Assembly: GCA_030835385.1 (NCBI GenBank)
Contig: JAURPI010000036.1
Coordinates: 1-48,138, forward strand
Length of the DNA stretch: 48,138 nt
Direction of reading: 5' to 3'
Origin: Alphaproteobacteria bacterium
GTDB taxonomy: Bacteria; Pseudomonadota; Alphaproteobacteria; Rhodospirillales; Rhodospirillaceae
Below are positions 1 to 8,534 of this stretch, piece after piece (position 1 is the first letter of the stretch; each line of letters opens with the position of its first letter). A program made the translations under genes and the position numbers. The notes below the pieces were generated by a model. The model was not told where the DNA came from. It did not search any database and saw nothing but the letters and a program-made list of their open reading frames with translations.

Positions 1-145
1 CTGAGCTTGTCGTGAACGAAGTCTACGCTCCAGATGTGATTGGGATATTGAGGCCTGAGCCGGATGACGGAACTGTCCTGGTGATAGAACCGTTTACGCC
101 GCTTGTGACGATAAGGCAGCTGCAGGCCTCCAAAATCCAGACCAA
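1..145 (-). mobile_element. IS3-family transposase (OrfB) remnant, cut by the window edge
   Basis: The minus strand of roughly 1-130 reads without a stop as GLQLPYRHKRRKRF, then VIRLRPQYPNHIWSVDFVHDKL. This matches the part of IS3-family OrfB (rve integrase core) around the first catalytic Asp, here the D of WSVDF. The frame continues off the left edge. Toward higher coordinates the similarity stops at about position 130-145: no N-terminal OrfB part, no OrfA and no terminal inverted repeat could be seen up to 377. The copy is therefore 5'-truncated and very likely inactive. Family identity comes from the recognised motif pattern; the exact IS is unknown. Confidence 0.75.
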
Positions 146-377
146 ATGCTAAGCAACACTTGGCCCAGTTTTAACGGGAAAGGTCATTTGCTTGACCACG
201 GTGTTGCGCTACACGCGAGCCGATCTATTCATTTGTCGACGGCCCACACCCGCCAGGACTTAGACGCCATTATTGTAGCGATGATTGGGGCAAGCGAAGG
301 GTGTTCTGCCGACGGCTTGTTTAAGAGCGCCTCCTAAAACTACCTACTACCGCACCCAGGTCTCCATCGGAGCCCTA

Positions 378-755
378 TTAGCCATTCAGAGCGGATTTGA
401 GCGCTGTCTGAAGACTCTCACAACGTTGCCGGATAGCGTCGAGACGCGCTGTGTTATTTTCTGCGACTTGCCTCATGGCCTGTTCAGAGCGGCACGACAG
501 GTCGAACAAGCTTCGGACCTGTTGAATAACATTCGGGGGACAACTCACCTGTCCGACCTCTCGCTGGGTCGCATGCGAGGGTAACTGCTGAACAAATACG
601 GGTGCGGACCCGACCTTGATCCCAACCACCAAACCATCTGGTTTGACGACGAGACCGGCTTCGTCAAGCAACGCCACTGTTACACAAGACGCGCTTGCGC
701 CCTGTGCAGACAGATAAATAAACAAAAAGAGAAAAACTCTAAAAAAAATTCTCAT
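378..755 (-). CDS. Small exported protein of unknown function
   Basis: This 125-aa protein has a clear signal peptide: a positively charged start (MRIFFR), a hydrophobic core and a small-residue site near ASA at about residue 22. The mature part holds three cysteines (about residues 24, 72 and 87) plus one near residue 112, so disulfides in the periplasm are possible, and its C-terminal half looks like amphipathic helix. I do not recognise a family. It reads on the minus strand, away from the tRNA-Leu gene, and no partner gene is evident. It could be a lineage-specific secreted protein; a function cannot be given from sequence. Confidence 0.6.
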   Translation of the reverse strand: MRIFFRVFLFLFIYLSAQGASASCVTVALLDEAGLVVKPDGLVVGIKVGSAPVFVQQLPSHATQREVGQVSCPPNVIQQVRSLFDLSCRSEQAMRQVAENNTARLDAIRQRCESLQTALKSALNG

Positions 756-784
756 GCCGGCTCAGCTAATATCCTAGCTGTCTG

Positions 785-871
785 TGGTGCGGGTGGAGGG
801 AATCGAACCCACACTCCCGTAAGGGAACTGGATTTTGAATCCAGCGCGTCTACCAGTTCCGCCACACCCGC
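785..871 (-). tRNA. tRNA-Leu (anticodon CAA)
   Basis: On the minus strand the acceptor arms GCGGGTG and CACCCGC pair perfectly and are followed by an encoded ACCA end (785-788). The T arm contains GGTTCGATTCC. The anticodon stem CTGGA/TCCAG encloses the loop TTCAAAA, so the anticodon is CAA (835-837), which reads UUG. A long variable arm (TTCCCTTACGGGA) marks this as a class II tRNA, as expected for leucine. Confidence 0.96.
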
Positions 872-1009
872 ACGCGACAGCGCGCCTCTTATAACCGCGC
901 GGTCACGGACCCGCAAGCGAACAGCATACCAAGCCCAGTCACGACTTGAAGCCAGGGCGTTGCTGCCCCAACGACGACCTGTTAAACCCGGAAATATGGA
1001 GACTCCACT

Positions 1010-1591
1010 GTGATTCGCAGGCTCTACGACTGGACCCTAACTCTTGCGGGCCGAAAAAACGCATTGGCGTTTTTGGCCGTGGTCGCTTTTGTCGAGAGCT
1101 CCATATTCCCCATCCCCCCTGACGTCCTCATTCTGCCGATGATTTTGGCAACGCGAGAAAAGGCATGGAAAATAGCCGCCGTCGCGACGGTGGCTAGCGT
1201 TCTTGGCGGGTTGGCTGGATACGCCATTGGTTTGTTCCTGTTTGAGACTGTCGGCCAACCTTTGGTCTCCCTTTACGGCTACGCCGACGATTTTACGCAG
1301 TTCCAGAGCCTGTATCAGGAATGGGGGGCGTGGATCGTCTTTGGTGCCGGCCTGACGCCATTCCCATACAAAGTGATTACCATCGCCAGCGGCGCGTTTG
1401 CCCTTGATCCGGTGGTTTTTGTGATCGCCTCCATCCTCGCCCGCGGTCTTCGCTTTTATGTCGAAGCCGCGCTGCTGTGGAAATTTGGCCCGCCGATCAA
1501 ATCGTTTGTTGAGAAACGCCTTGGTCTGGTCACAGTGGCTGTGTTTATTCTACTTGTTGGTGGCTTCGTGGCTGCCAGCTTTATCAATTAG
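1010..1591 (+). CDS. YqaA/DedA-family inner-membrane protein
   Basis: This 193-aa polytopic membrane protein belongs to the YqaA branch of the DedA (SNARE-associated/VTT) superfamily. Family traits seen are an early ES-x-FPIPPDV stretch (about residues 29-39), the segment GAGLTPFPYKVITIASG in the middle and a final transmembrane helix near the C terminus. DedA-type proteins are linked to lipid flipping and membrane homeostasis, but the substrate of YqaA members is not settled. Translation starts at a GTG with GGAG eight bases upstream. dsbB begins 10 bp after the stop and coq7 overlaps dsbB, so the three genes probably form one transcription unit of membrane-related functions. Confidence 0.88.
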   Translation: MIRRLYDWTLTLAGRKNALAFLAVVAFVESSIFPIPPDVLILPMILATREKAWKIAAVATVASVLGGLAGYAIGLFLFETVGQPLVSLYGYADDFTQFQSLYQEWGAWIVFGAGLTPFPYKVITIASGAFALDPVVFVIASILARGLRFYVEAALLWKFGPPIKSFVEKRLGLVTVAVFILLVGGFVAASFIN

Positions 1592-1600
1592 AGTCTTGAG

Positions 1601-2101
1601 ATGCCGTTTCGATTACATCCCAGCCAAGTGACGATGACTCTTATCGGGCTTGTGGCGATCGCTGCCTTGAGTACAGCGTGGACGGCGCAATACGGGTTTG
1701 GCTTGTTCCCTTGTGAGTTATGTCTCTACCAAAGACTTCCGTACATCGGGATCGCCTTGCTTTCGCTTCTAGTCGTGACACCGATAGTTGATCCGAGCGC
1801 CCGGCAGTTGGCAGCCTATGTGTCAGCGCTCTTGTTCATAACGACAGCAGGGGTTGCCTTTTACCATGTAGGCGTCGAACAAGAATGGTGGAGCTCAAAC
1901 TGCGCCCCGAGAGGAAGCCAAACTTTTTCATTCGACGATGTGCGATCCGCGCTACAACAACCGGGGCAACCCGCGTGCAATGACATTCCATTTACGTTTC
2001 TAGGACTCTCATTCGCGGGATACAATATGATCGCAGGCATGGTGTTTTCAGCCCTAAGCCTTAGGGCCGCCCGCCGACCGGAGTTATGGCAAGAATCATG
2101 A
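1601..2101 (+). CDS. dsbB: Disulfide bond formation protein DsbB
   Basis: DsbB reoxidises the periplasmic thiol oxidase DsbA and passes the electrons to membrane quinone. The 166-aa protein has four predicted membrane helices and the two essential cysteine pairs: C38-x-x-C41 in FPCELCLYQR after the first helix, and C101 (SSNCAPRG) with C126 (QPACNDIPF) in the second periplasmic loop. The Arg after the first pair, which contacts quinone in the family, is present (R45). Length is normal. It lies 10 bp after the YqaA-like gene and its 3' end overlaps the coq7 start by 16 bp, which places a ubiquinone-dependent enzyme beside a ubiquinone biosynthesis gene. DsbA is not in the window. Confidence 0.93.
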   Translation: MPFRLHPSQVTMTLIGLVAIAALSTAWTAQYGFGLFPCELCLYQRLPYIGIALLSLLVVTPIVDPSARQLAAYVSALLFITTAGVAFYHVGVEQEWWSSNCAPRGSQTFSFDDVRSALQQPGQPACNDIPFTFLGLSFAGYNMIAGMVFSALSLRAARRPELWQES

Positions 2102-2667
2102 CTAAATCCGCTCATCCAAAAAGAACAGCCCAAGGTAACCTGCCGGGCGATCCCAACCGCGATCAAACGATTGCTCAGATCGTCAGGGTCGATCACGCAG
2201 GCGAATATGGCGCTAAACGCATTTATGAAGGCCAAATCGCCGTCCTTAAGGGTACTGATGCAGAACCCATCCTTCAAGAGATGCTAGACCAGGAACAGAC
2301 CCATCTGGACCGCTTTGATCAGGAACTCGCGGACCGAAAAATTCGCCCAACAGCACTTCAACCGCTATGGAATATTGCCGGCTTCGCGCTGGGGGCCGGC
2401 ACGGCATTGCTCGGACGAGAAGCTGCGATGGCCTGCACGGTCGCTGTCGAAGAAGTCATCGACAAGCACTATGCGGCGCAAGCAGAACAGCTGGGCGACG
2501 ACGAAGCTGAGTTGCGCGCCACCATCGAGCAATTCCGCGCCGACGAACAACAACATCATGCCGTCGGGCTGTCAGAAGGTGCCGAACAAGCACCAGCCTA
2601 CCCGCTTCTCACAAGTGCCATCAAAACGGGATCTAGAGTAGCGATTTGGCTCTCAACCCGGGTCTAG
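2086..2667 (+). CDS. coq7: 5-demethoxyubiquinone hydroxylase (Coq7 family)
   Basis: Coq7 is a membrane-associated di-iron monooxygenase that hydroxylates C6 of demethoxyubiquinol late in ubiquinone synthesis. The carboxylate/His ligand set of the family is visible: E40 (HAGEYGA), E70 and H73 (DQEQTHLDRF), E122 (TVAVEEVIDKHY), E154 and H157 (ADEQQHH). The hydrophobic GFALGAGTALLG segment (about 99-110) is the usual membrane-contact region. At 193 aa it is the short bacterial form. The start is ambiguous: ATG 2086 has GGAG only 2 bases upstream, while ATG 2098 has a weaker context. Overlap with dsbB supports coupled translation. Confidence 0.94.
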   Translation: MARIMTKSAHPKRTAQGNLPGDPNRDQTIAQIVRVDHAGEYGAKRIYEGQIAVLKGTDAEPILQEMLDQEQTHLDRFDQELADRKIRPTALQPLWNIAGFALGAGTALLGREAAMACTVAVEEVIDKHYAAQAEQLGDDEAELRATIEQFRADEQQHHAVGLSEGAEQAPAYPLLTSAIKTGSRVAIWLSTRV

Positions 2668-2696
2668 ACGCCAAGACATCCTTAGGCCGCCCAGGC

Positions 2697-3260
2697 TCAC
2701 CACGGATCAAGTTCAGAATCCCAGTACAGAAAATCCCGCCAGCTTTCATGCAGAAAGTTTGGTGGGAACGCGCGGCCAGATTCCTGAAGTTGTCGAGCTG
2801 TCGGTTTAGCGGGCACCCGGCGGAGAGTCATGCTCGCTTCCTGCGGCGTCCGATTGGCTTTGTGCAAATTGCATGCAGAGCAAGCCGCTGCAACATTCTG
2901 CCATGTCGTACGCCCTCCCCGGGACCGTGGCACAACATGATCAAACGTAAGGTCGCTGGCGGACTGATTCACACCGCAGTACTGACAGGTGAAATAGTCC
3001 CGTAAGAATACGTTGAATCGCGTGAATGCGGGCGACCGATTTGTCGGCGCATATTTCTTTAGCGAAATGACACTGGGCAATTTTAGTTCGAAGCTAGGAG
3101 AATGCACGACCGTGTCGTACTCAGACACGACGTTTACACGTTCTAAAAAAACCGCCTTAAGCGCGTCCTGCCATGACCACAAGGACAAAGGAAAGTAACT
3201 GAGCGGCCGAAAGTCGGCGTTCAGGACAAGGGCTGGACAATTTTCGACGGCACTCGACAT
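2697..3260 (-). CDS. HNH endonuclease family protein
   Basis: This 187-aa protein carries an HNH nuclease fold with a structural zinc site: C92-x-x-C95 (CQYCG) and C127-x-x-C130 (CSAC), around the core LTFDHVVPRSRGG (H108 as general base) and CNLHKANRTP. The N-terminal ~70 residues (VLNADFRPLSYFPLSLWSW) are typical of a chromosomal HNH family widespread in proteobacteria. Its biological role is not established in the family; it is not linked here to a methylase or phage gene. It is convergent with coq7, 29 bp apart. No truncation is apparent. Confidence 0.9.
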   Translation of the reverse strand: MSSAVENCPALVLNADFRPLSYFPLSLWSWQDALKAVFLERVNVVSEYDTVVHSPSFELKLPSVISLKKYAPTNRSPAFTRFNVFLRDYFTCQYCGVNQSASDLTFDHVVPRSRGGRTTWQNVAAACSACNLHKANRTPQEASMTLRRVPAKPTARQLQESGRAFPPNFLHESWRDFLYWDSELDPW

Positions 3261-3409
3261 ATCTTTTAATCACCTTCAATGTCACAGGCTGAAACGGTTT
3301 TAAAAAACCTAGCGGGTTTCAAGGCCAAAGGCAAAGCGCGGCCACACCTTTGATAACTTTGCGACGTTCTAGAAAGACATTGAAATGCTGCAATAGAGAC
3401 AGCTAACAC

Positions 3410-4315
3410 TCATTCGGGCAGGGATAATCCAGCCAATGGGTGGCTTGTTTCCACCAGGCGCCGCAGGCGTTCATCCAATACGTGTGTATAGATTTGCGTG
3501 GTCGATATATCCGCATGCCCAAGCATCTGCTGCAGACTCCGCAAATCAGCGCCATGAGCGAGCAAATGCGAAGCAAAAGAGTGACGCAACACATGGGGGG
3601 AAACACGAGAGGGTGCGACCCCCGCATTGATCGCCAGGCTTTTGAGCGCCTTAGATACGGCGCCACGATTGAGATAGCCGTTTGCAGATCGAGAAGGAAA
3701 CAGCCACCGGCTACTCTTCTCTTTTCCGGGAATGAAATTTGATCTGATCTCCAGATACGCGGCCACCGCAGCCCGTGCGGGAGCGCCGATCGGCATCATG
3801 CGCTCTTTGTTGCCCTTACCGCGAACGATGAGAACCGGTCTATCACGCGCAACGGCAGCCAGTGGCAATGACACCAATTCAGAAACTCTAAGGCCGGTGG
3901 CATACAAAAGCTCCAAAAGAGCAGTCAGCCGGAGCGCTTGCGGCGTTGTCTCAGCGCGCGCCGCCTCAAGCAAGTCGTCAACCTCGTCTTCGCCAAGATA
4001 CTTGGGCAACCGCCCGCCCCGCTGCGGGCTATCCAAAGCTGACGTCGGGTCATCCTTGCGAACCCCTTCAGCAAACAAGAATTGGAAAAACTGACGAAGA
4101 CAGGACAACCGCCTTGCTGCTGTACTAGGAGCCAAACCCTGAGACAAAAATCCGTCCAGATAGGTGCGCAGCTGTTCTGGAGTTGCATGGGTTATATCGC
4201 CGCCCAATTCGTCACCCAAACCGTCAAGATCGCGATGATAGGCATCCAACGTATGTCTAGACGCGCCTCGCTCTGCGGACATCATATCAAGAAAGGACTC
4301 TATATAACGGCTCAC
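3410..4315 (-). CDS. xerD: Tyrosine site-specific recombinase XerD
   Basis: XerD with XerC resolves chromosome dimers at dif during FtsK-driven segregation. The 301-aa protein has the N-terminal SAM-like core-binding domain (about 1-90) and the C-terminal catalytic domain with all six catalytic residues: R143 (TGLRVSEL), K167 (RGKGNKER), H241 and R244 (SPHVLRHSFASH), H267 (LGHADIS) and nucleophile Y276 (TQIYTHV). Length and spacing are those of Xer proteins, not of phage integrases. XerD is preferred over XerC because it lies near aroK in related genomes; sequence alone does not fully separate the two. The gene follows the large exported protein on the same strand with a 27-bp gap. Confidence 0.9.
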   Translation of the reverse strand: MSRYIESFLDMMSAERGASRHTLDAYHRDLDGLGDELGGDITHATPEQLRTYLDGFLSQGLAPSTAARRLSCLRQFFQFLFAEGVRKDDPTSALDSPQRGGRLPKYLGEDEVDDLLEAARAETTPQALRLTALLELLYATGLRVSELVSLPLAAVARDRPVLIVRGKGNKERMMPIGAPARAAVAAYLEIRSNFIPGKEKSSRWLFPSRSANGYLNRGAVSKALKSLAINAGVAPSRVSPHVLRHSFASHLLAHGADLRSLQQMLGHADISTTQIYTHVLDERLRRLVETSHPLAGLSLPE

Positions 4316-4342
4316 GGCCCACCCATCGACGGTGTGGTGTCG

Positions 4343-6382
4343 TTACAACCCTTGGATAAGGGAGGCTTCGACGGCAAAGTGTCGTGCGTCCTGCTCCAGC
4401 CCCACGGTCATAAGAGCTGAAATGACGCGGGACAACACAATTGGTGACGACCCAGATGGTCCGTCCTCATCTAAAGCAATCAAAGCTAACAATACGGTTT
4501 CACCAAGACGGCCACCATCAGCGGCCAAAGCAAGGCCATTCCAAATCTGGGGCGCTGGCATACCGACTGACAGGCTGGTGCGACGATCCATAAGGCTCAT
4601 CCAGTCCGCCGACGTCACAGACTCTCCCAACGCTGTCAGCGTGCTGAGTACGAGCGTTTTGTTCACTGCAACCAAGCCAGGCGGGCGTGACTCTTCCCAT
4701 CGCTTAAAACGTAAGGGCGTAAAGCGGTTGGTCTTAGAAGGCAGCAGCTGGCGTTCCGTCGGCCACATCGCTGCAGCGACGTCAGAGGCTTCAATACTTG
4801 TTCTCGCGTAAGCCTGAGATAGCTGTAGCCATGCCGTGCCCGCCTCTACTTCCCCAGCAGCTATCAACGCCCGAGCAGCGTTCCCTGCAAACCAGGAAAG
4901 ATCACCCGTTGGCGCAATATCCATGATGAGCGGTGCAAAAACGAGCCCTACGGCGGCAACATCAGGGCTATTGCGACCACGATCATTCCGAGCAAAATCA
5001 ATTGCCCTAGAAATCACTTCGGCGCGTGCCGTCGGAATGACTTGTTCTTCGGCGAGGATAAACAGACGCGCGCGATCCAATGCTGTCGCTACAGGAATTG
5101 AGCTTAGATCCAGCTCCACCTCTGAAAGATCATTGTCATTCTGACTATCTGGCTCGACAACACCCTCGGCCTCCAACGCAGCTGCTCGCTCAGCATCAAG
5201 CACGCCTTCGTACCGATACAAGGCCCTCAAAACGTCTGGTGAGAGCGCACCAAGCTCAACAGCACGTTCAGCCGCCTCTAAGCGAATATCGAGGCCTTGG
5301 CGAATGCGCTCGGCGACAACATCTTCGGCCTCATCTTCCGTCGCAACGAATAGCGGCTCAGCCGTGGAAAGAACGCGAAGAAGCGTTGGGTCGCCATCAC
5401 GGACAAGTTGCGGCGGAAATGGACGACCGGCATGTCGCAACATCGCCAGTTGCAGAGGGGACAGGCGATCCAATCCATTGGGTGTGATAGGCCGGTTGCC
5501 AGCCATTAACTCAGCCACCCAGAAGAATGCGGCGTCATCAATTCCTGTTTCCCGCAACAAGTCGAGAGTCAGGAAAGCGCTCGCAACCTTGCCGTCACGA
5601 AGCTGACAAAAGGCGAACGCTTTTTGCCAGTAGGGTTCATTCGAAAACCTAATGCCTTCATTCACGTCAATGCAGGCTTGATCAACACGGCCTTCAACCA
5701 GCGCCTGATCTACCGCAAGAATTCTTAAACCTTCAGTGACCGAAGATTGTGGCACCAACGGGATCATCGCCCCGACGGAGTCCCAGTCGCCCATAGCAGC
5801 CAATTGGGTCAAGCGACGCTCAAGTAGAGCCAAGCCCTCGCTCTCTTCTTGCTCAGCATTTGTTTCGGGTATCTCGATTGCGTCTGTACTGTCAGGCGTA
5901 AATCCAATCGCGCTTGGCACGATGGCCGTCATATCCACGAACACGTCTTCCGAAAGAGAGGGTTCAGGCGGTCTTGCCACTGAAAGAAGGAGTCGTTTGG
6001 TGAGGGATCGCATCGCGCCCGACTTAACTTGTCGGGGCAACCTTGACAGCAGAAGATCAACCAGCTCTTTTGAAGTTCCAGACCATAAGTCGACTGGGAG
6101 CCCCCCGGAGAACCCGTCCATCAGCCCTATTGAATCCGAGCTAAGTTCATCCAAATGCAAAACGGAGATTGCGCCCTCTGGAACTATCTGAGATGTGCCT
6201 TGTCGCGGTGTAGCATCCCTCGGCCCATCTGGAACAAGTGAGATTGGCGGCGGCAGCATCTCTATGAGCGCCGGCTCAGATTGGACCCCCTCATCAACGA
6301 CCAACTCCTGAGCTTTCGCCTGCCCACCGGCTATCAAAGCAAAGGCGACAAAAACAGAAGCGCATTGCTTGTTTAGGCTCAT
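4343..6382 (-). CDS. Large exported helical-repeat-like protein, unknown function
   Basis: From the ATG at 6382 this protein is 679 aa with a signal peptide (MSLNKQC, hydrophobic core, cleavage near QAKA/QE). An upstream in-frame ATG at 6403 would lie inside the preceding small gene, so 6382 is preferred; the stop of that gene is only 4 bp upstream, with GAGG overlapping it, which suggests translational coupling. After a Pro-rich stretch (about 35-65) the protein is almost entirely helical and rich in Ala, Leu and Glu, resembling degenerate TPR/Sel1-type repeats, without cysteine clusters or enzyme motifs. Proteins of this kind occupy the space between xerD and aroK in some alphaproteobacteria under vague names. 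The cell location is predicted periplasmic; the role is unknown. Confidence 0.75.
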   Translation of the reverse strand: MSLNKQCASVFVAFALIAGGQAKAQELVVDEGVQSEPALIEMLPPPISLVPDGPRDATPRQGTSQIVPEGAISVLHLDELSSDSIGLMDGFSGGLPVDLWSGTSKELVDLLLSRLPRQVKSGAMRSLTKRLLLSVARPPEPSLSEDVFVDMTAIVPSAIGFTPDSTDAIEIPETNAEQEESEGLALLERRLTQLAAMGDWDSVGAMIPLVPQSSVTEGLRILAVDQALVEGRVDQACIDVNEGIRFSNEPYWQKAFAFCQLRDGKVASAFLTLDLLRETGIDDAAFFWVAELMAGNRPITPNGLDRLSPLQLAMLRHAGRPFPPQLVRDGDPTLLRVLSTAEPLFVATEDEAEDVVAERIRQGLDIRLEAAERAVELGALSPDVLRALYRYEGVLDAERAAALEAEGVVEPDSQNDNDLSEVELDLSSIPVATALDRARLFILAEEQVIPTARAEVISRAIDFARNDRGRNSPDVAAVGLVFAPLIMDIAPTGDLSWFAGNAARALIAAGEVEAGTAWLQLSQAYARTSIEASDVAAAMWPTERQLLPSKTNRFTPLRFKRWEESRPPGLVAVNKTLVLSTLTALGESVTSADWMSLMDRRTSLSVGMPAPQIWNGLALAADGGRLGETVLLALIALDEDGPSGSSPIVLSRVISALMTVGLEQDARHFAVEASLIQGL

Positions 6383-6386
6383 GCCT

Positions 6387-6524
6387 CTAACGGAATCGAT
6401 CATTGGAAATAATCTTTTCTCGGGTCGCCGTTGGCGCCGGCATGTCCCACGTCGCCAAGGCAACAGCGCCACCTACGACAAGAAAAAGAACGAGAACGAT
6501 GAGGGTGCGAGTGATAAGCTTCAT
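6387..6524 (-). CDS. 45-aa single-span membrane peptide
   Basis: The peptide starts MKLITRTLIVLVLF and has one strong transmembrane segment (about residues 7-26) followed by a polar tail, ATWDMPAPTATREKI, ending in DRFR. The tail would face the periplasm. The motif TWD-x-PAPT with a charged C terminus is familiar to me from small conserved proteins in related genomes, so I regard this as a real gene. A longer in-frame start at 6578 would add 18 residues with no membrane signal and is not favoured. Its TAG stop lies 4 bp before the start of the large exported protein, so the two are probably co-expressed and may work together. Confidence 0.65.
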   Translation of the reverse strand: MKLITRTLIVLVLFLVVGGAVALATWDMPAPTATREKIISNDRFR

Positions 6525-6790
6525 GATGCGGCTATAAACCAAAGTGGGTGATGGTTGGCCCCATCCAGCGCCTGACAATGACCGTCAACTGTGGCTGATA
6601 CAGGGCGACTCCGTGTCTTGGCTAAGGCAGAGCCAACACCGCTCTACCGATGGTCGGGACACTACGTGACAGGTATGATAATGTCTAGCAAAGGTCAGTC
6701 ACTCAAGCCACGACAGACCATTACGACCAAGATCAATCCAAAGCAAAATTAGCCCGAGTTTTTATTAGCCGTCTTCTGTAAAACACCCCT
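6525..6790. promoter_or_regulatory. Divergent intergenic region between the small membrane peptide and aroK
   Basis: This 266-bp stretch separates the leftward exported-protein/xerD unit from the rightward aroKB unit and must hold both promoters. It is more AT-rich just before aroK (about 6735-6780). I see no convincing -35/-10 pair, operator palindrome or coding sequence. Confidence 0.4.
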
Positions 6791-7393
6791 ATGACCAGCT
6801 CAGCGCCCACGAAAGATCAAAACCCACCTCAGGATAAGATTATTGTCTTAGTCGGCCTAATGGGGGCAGGTAAAAGTTGCGTGGGGCGGCGCGTTGCACA
6901 ACGCCTCAATATTCCTTTTCTGGATGCTGATGCCGAGGTGGAGGCAGCGGCTGGCTGCTCTATCGTTGATATCTTTGAACAATACGGAGAAAAGGCGTTT
7001 CGTGATGGCGAACGACGCGTAATTGCTCGATTGCTTGACGGGCCACCCTCTGTGATTGCCACCGGCGGTGGTGCTTACATCGACGAACAAACTCGGGCGC
7101 TCATCAACGAAAAGAGTCTGTCCGTTTGGCTCCGCGCTGACTTAGATACTTTGGTCGCTCGAACATCTGGTCGGAACCATCGGCCATTGCTGAACAGCGG
7201 CAATCAAAGAGAAACATTGTCCACACTGATAGACCAGCGGTACCCAATCTATTCTGAAGCGGACCTGACAATCGATACAGGCTCTGACAGTGCAAATGTA
7301 ACCTGTGCGCGAGTGATAGATGCGCTCGCCGCCCATGGAGCAACTACCGACGAGAGTGATCTATCGAAACAACGGTCAGCGCAGACATCATGA
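6791..7393 (+). CDS. aroK: Shikimate kinase
   Basis: AroK phosphorylates shikimate at the 3-hydroxyl with ATP in the chorismate pathway. The 200-aa protein shows the Walker A loop GLMGAGKS (22-29), the shikimate-binding Asp in LDADAEVE (about 45-49), FRDGE with R71, the glycine loop TGGGA (91-95) and the lid arginine region NHRPLL (129-134). The N-terminal 15 residues and the C-terminal ~25 residues are extensions beyond the core kinase fold. aroB begins inside the stop codon (4-bp ATGA overlap), so kinase and dehydroquinate synthase are translationally coupled, as is usual in alphaproteobacteria. Confidence 0.95.
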   Translation: MTSSAPTKDQNPPQDKIIVLVGLMGAGKSCVGRRVAQRLNIPFLDADAEVEAAAGCSIVDIFEQYGEKAFRDGERRVIARLLDGPPSVIATGGGAYIDEQTRALINEKSLSVWLRADLDTLVARTSGRNHRPLLNSGNQRETLSTLIDQRYPIYSEADLTIDTGSDSANVTCARVIDALAAHGATTDESDLSKQRSAQTS

Positions 7394-8502
7394 CCCAATC
7401 AACGTCGCTGACCGTCGCCCTTCAAGACCGAAGCTATCCCATCCACATCGGCGCGGGACTGATTAAACAAGCGGGCAAGATTCTAGCGCCCCTTATCCAA
7501 AAGCCCCGAGTCTATATTGTTACGGATGAGAATGTCGCGAAACACCACCTGACGCCACTTCAAGACTCTCTGCAAGCATCAAGCGTCGACAACAATCACC
7601 TGATACTCCCACCCGGCGAATCCACCAAGAGCTTCGCTAACCTGCAAGTGGTCGTTGAAGCAATACTGTCGGCTAAAGTTGAACGCTCGACAACGGTCAT
7701 CGCCTTAGGTGGGGGAGTTGTCGGCGATTTGGCTGGCTTCGCCGCATCCATGACACTACGTGGAATTGATTTTGTTCAAATTCCGACCACGCTACTTGCG
7801 CAAGTCGACAGTTCTGTGGGCGGAAAAACGGGTATCAATACAGGCCAGGGCAAAAACCTGGCTGGAAGCTTCTACCAACCCAAAGCCGTTTTGGTGGATA
7901 CAGACACCTTAGCAACACTGCCAGACCGAGAGCGCCTGGCCGGGTATGCGGAAGTCTGTAAATACGGACTACTGGGCGACCTCGGATTCTGGGAATGGCT
8001 AGAACAGAATGGCGAGAAAGTTCTCGCCGGTGACAACAAAGCCATCACCCATGCCATCGAGATGAGTTGTAATGCCAAAGCCCGGGTCGTTGCAGAAGAT
8101 GAGCGTGAGAGTGGCATTCGTGCGCTACTCAATTTAGGACACACCTTTGCCCATGCCTTCGAGGCTGAACTTGGGTACTCCGGAGCTTTGTTGCACGGGG
8201 AAGCTGTGGCCTTCGGTATGGTTATGGCCTTTGACCTTTCTGTTCGCTTAGGGCTTTGCCCGGCCAGTGATACTGACCGGGTGCGCGCGCACTTCGAGAC
8301 TGTCGGACTTCCCATAAATCCGCCTGAGCCGGCCCGGAGCATCGCCGCTGATGTATACCTGGGTCACATGGCCCAAGACAAAAAGGTCGCCGACGGAGCC
8401 CTCACGTTCGTTTTAGTCAATGGCATCGGCCAAGCGTTCCTGACTCAAGATGTTTCTCCTGGCGATGTTACGGCCACACTTAATGCCGCCCTTACCGTCT
8501 AA
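7390..8502 (+). CDS. aroB: 3-dehydroquinate synthase
   Basis: AroB cyclises DAHP to 3-dehydroquinate in the shikimate pathway, using NAD and a divalent metal. The 370-aa protein has the NAD-binding glycine cluster ALGGGVVGDLAGF (about 108-120), the segment IPTTLLAQVDSSVGGKTGIN (about 132-151) and the metal-ligand region LNLGHTFAHAFE with HGEAV downstream. Length and motif order match the bacterial family. It overlaps aroK by 4 bp and is followed after 32 bp by the CorC-like gene on the same strand. Confidence 0.96.
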   Translation: MTQSTSLTVALQDRSYPIHIGAGLIKQAGKILAPLIQKPRVYIVTDENVAKHHLTPLQDSLQASSVDNNHLILPPGESTKSFANLQVVVEAILSAKVERSTTVIALGGGVVGDLAGFAASMTLRGIDFVQIPTTLLAQVDSSVGGKTGINTGQGKNLAGSFYQPKAVLVDTDTLATLPDRERLAGYAEVCKYGLLGDLGFWEWLEQNGEKVLAGDNKAITHAIEMSCNAKARVVAEDERESGIRALLNLGHTFAHAFEAELGYSGALLHGEAVAFGMVMAFDLSVRLGLCPASDTDRVRAHFETVGLPINPPEPARSIAADVYLGHMAQDKKVADGALTFVLVNGIGQAFLTQDVSPGDVTATLNAALTV

Positions 8503-8534
8503 TTATTCCCTGACCTCTTCGGAGCTTCTCACCA

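Noticed and set aside
146-337. Open frame of 63 codons on the plus strand at the left edge
   Set aside because: No ribosome site, no family pattern and out of frame with the transposase remnant.
2697-3260. HNH protein as part of a restriction or homing system
   Set aside because: There is no methylase, intron or phage gene beside it, and the protein matches a common chromosomal family.
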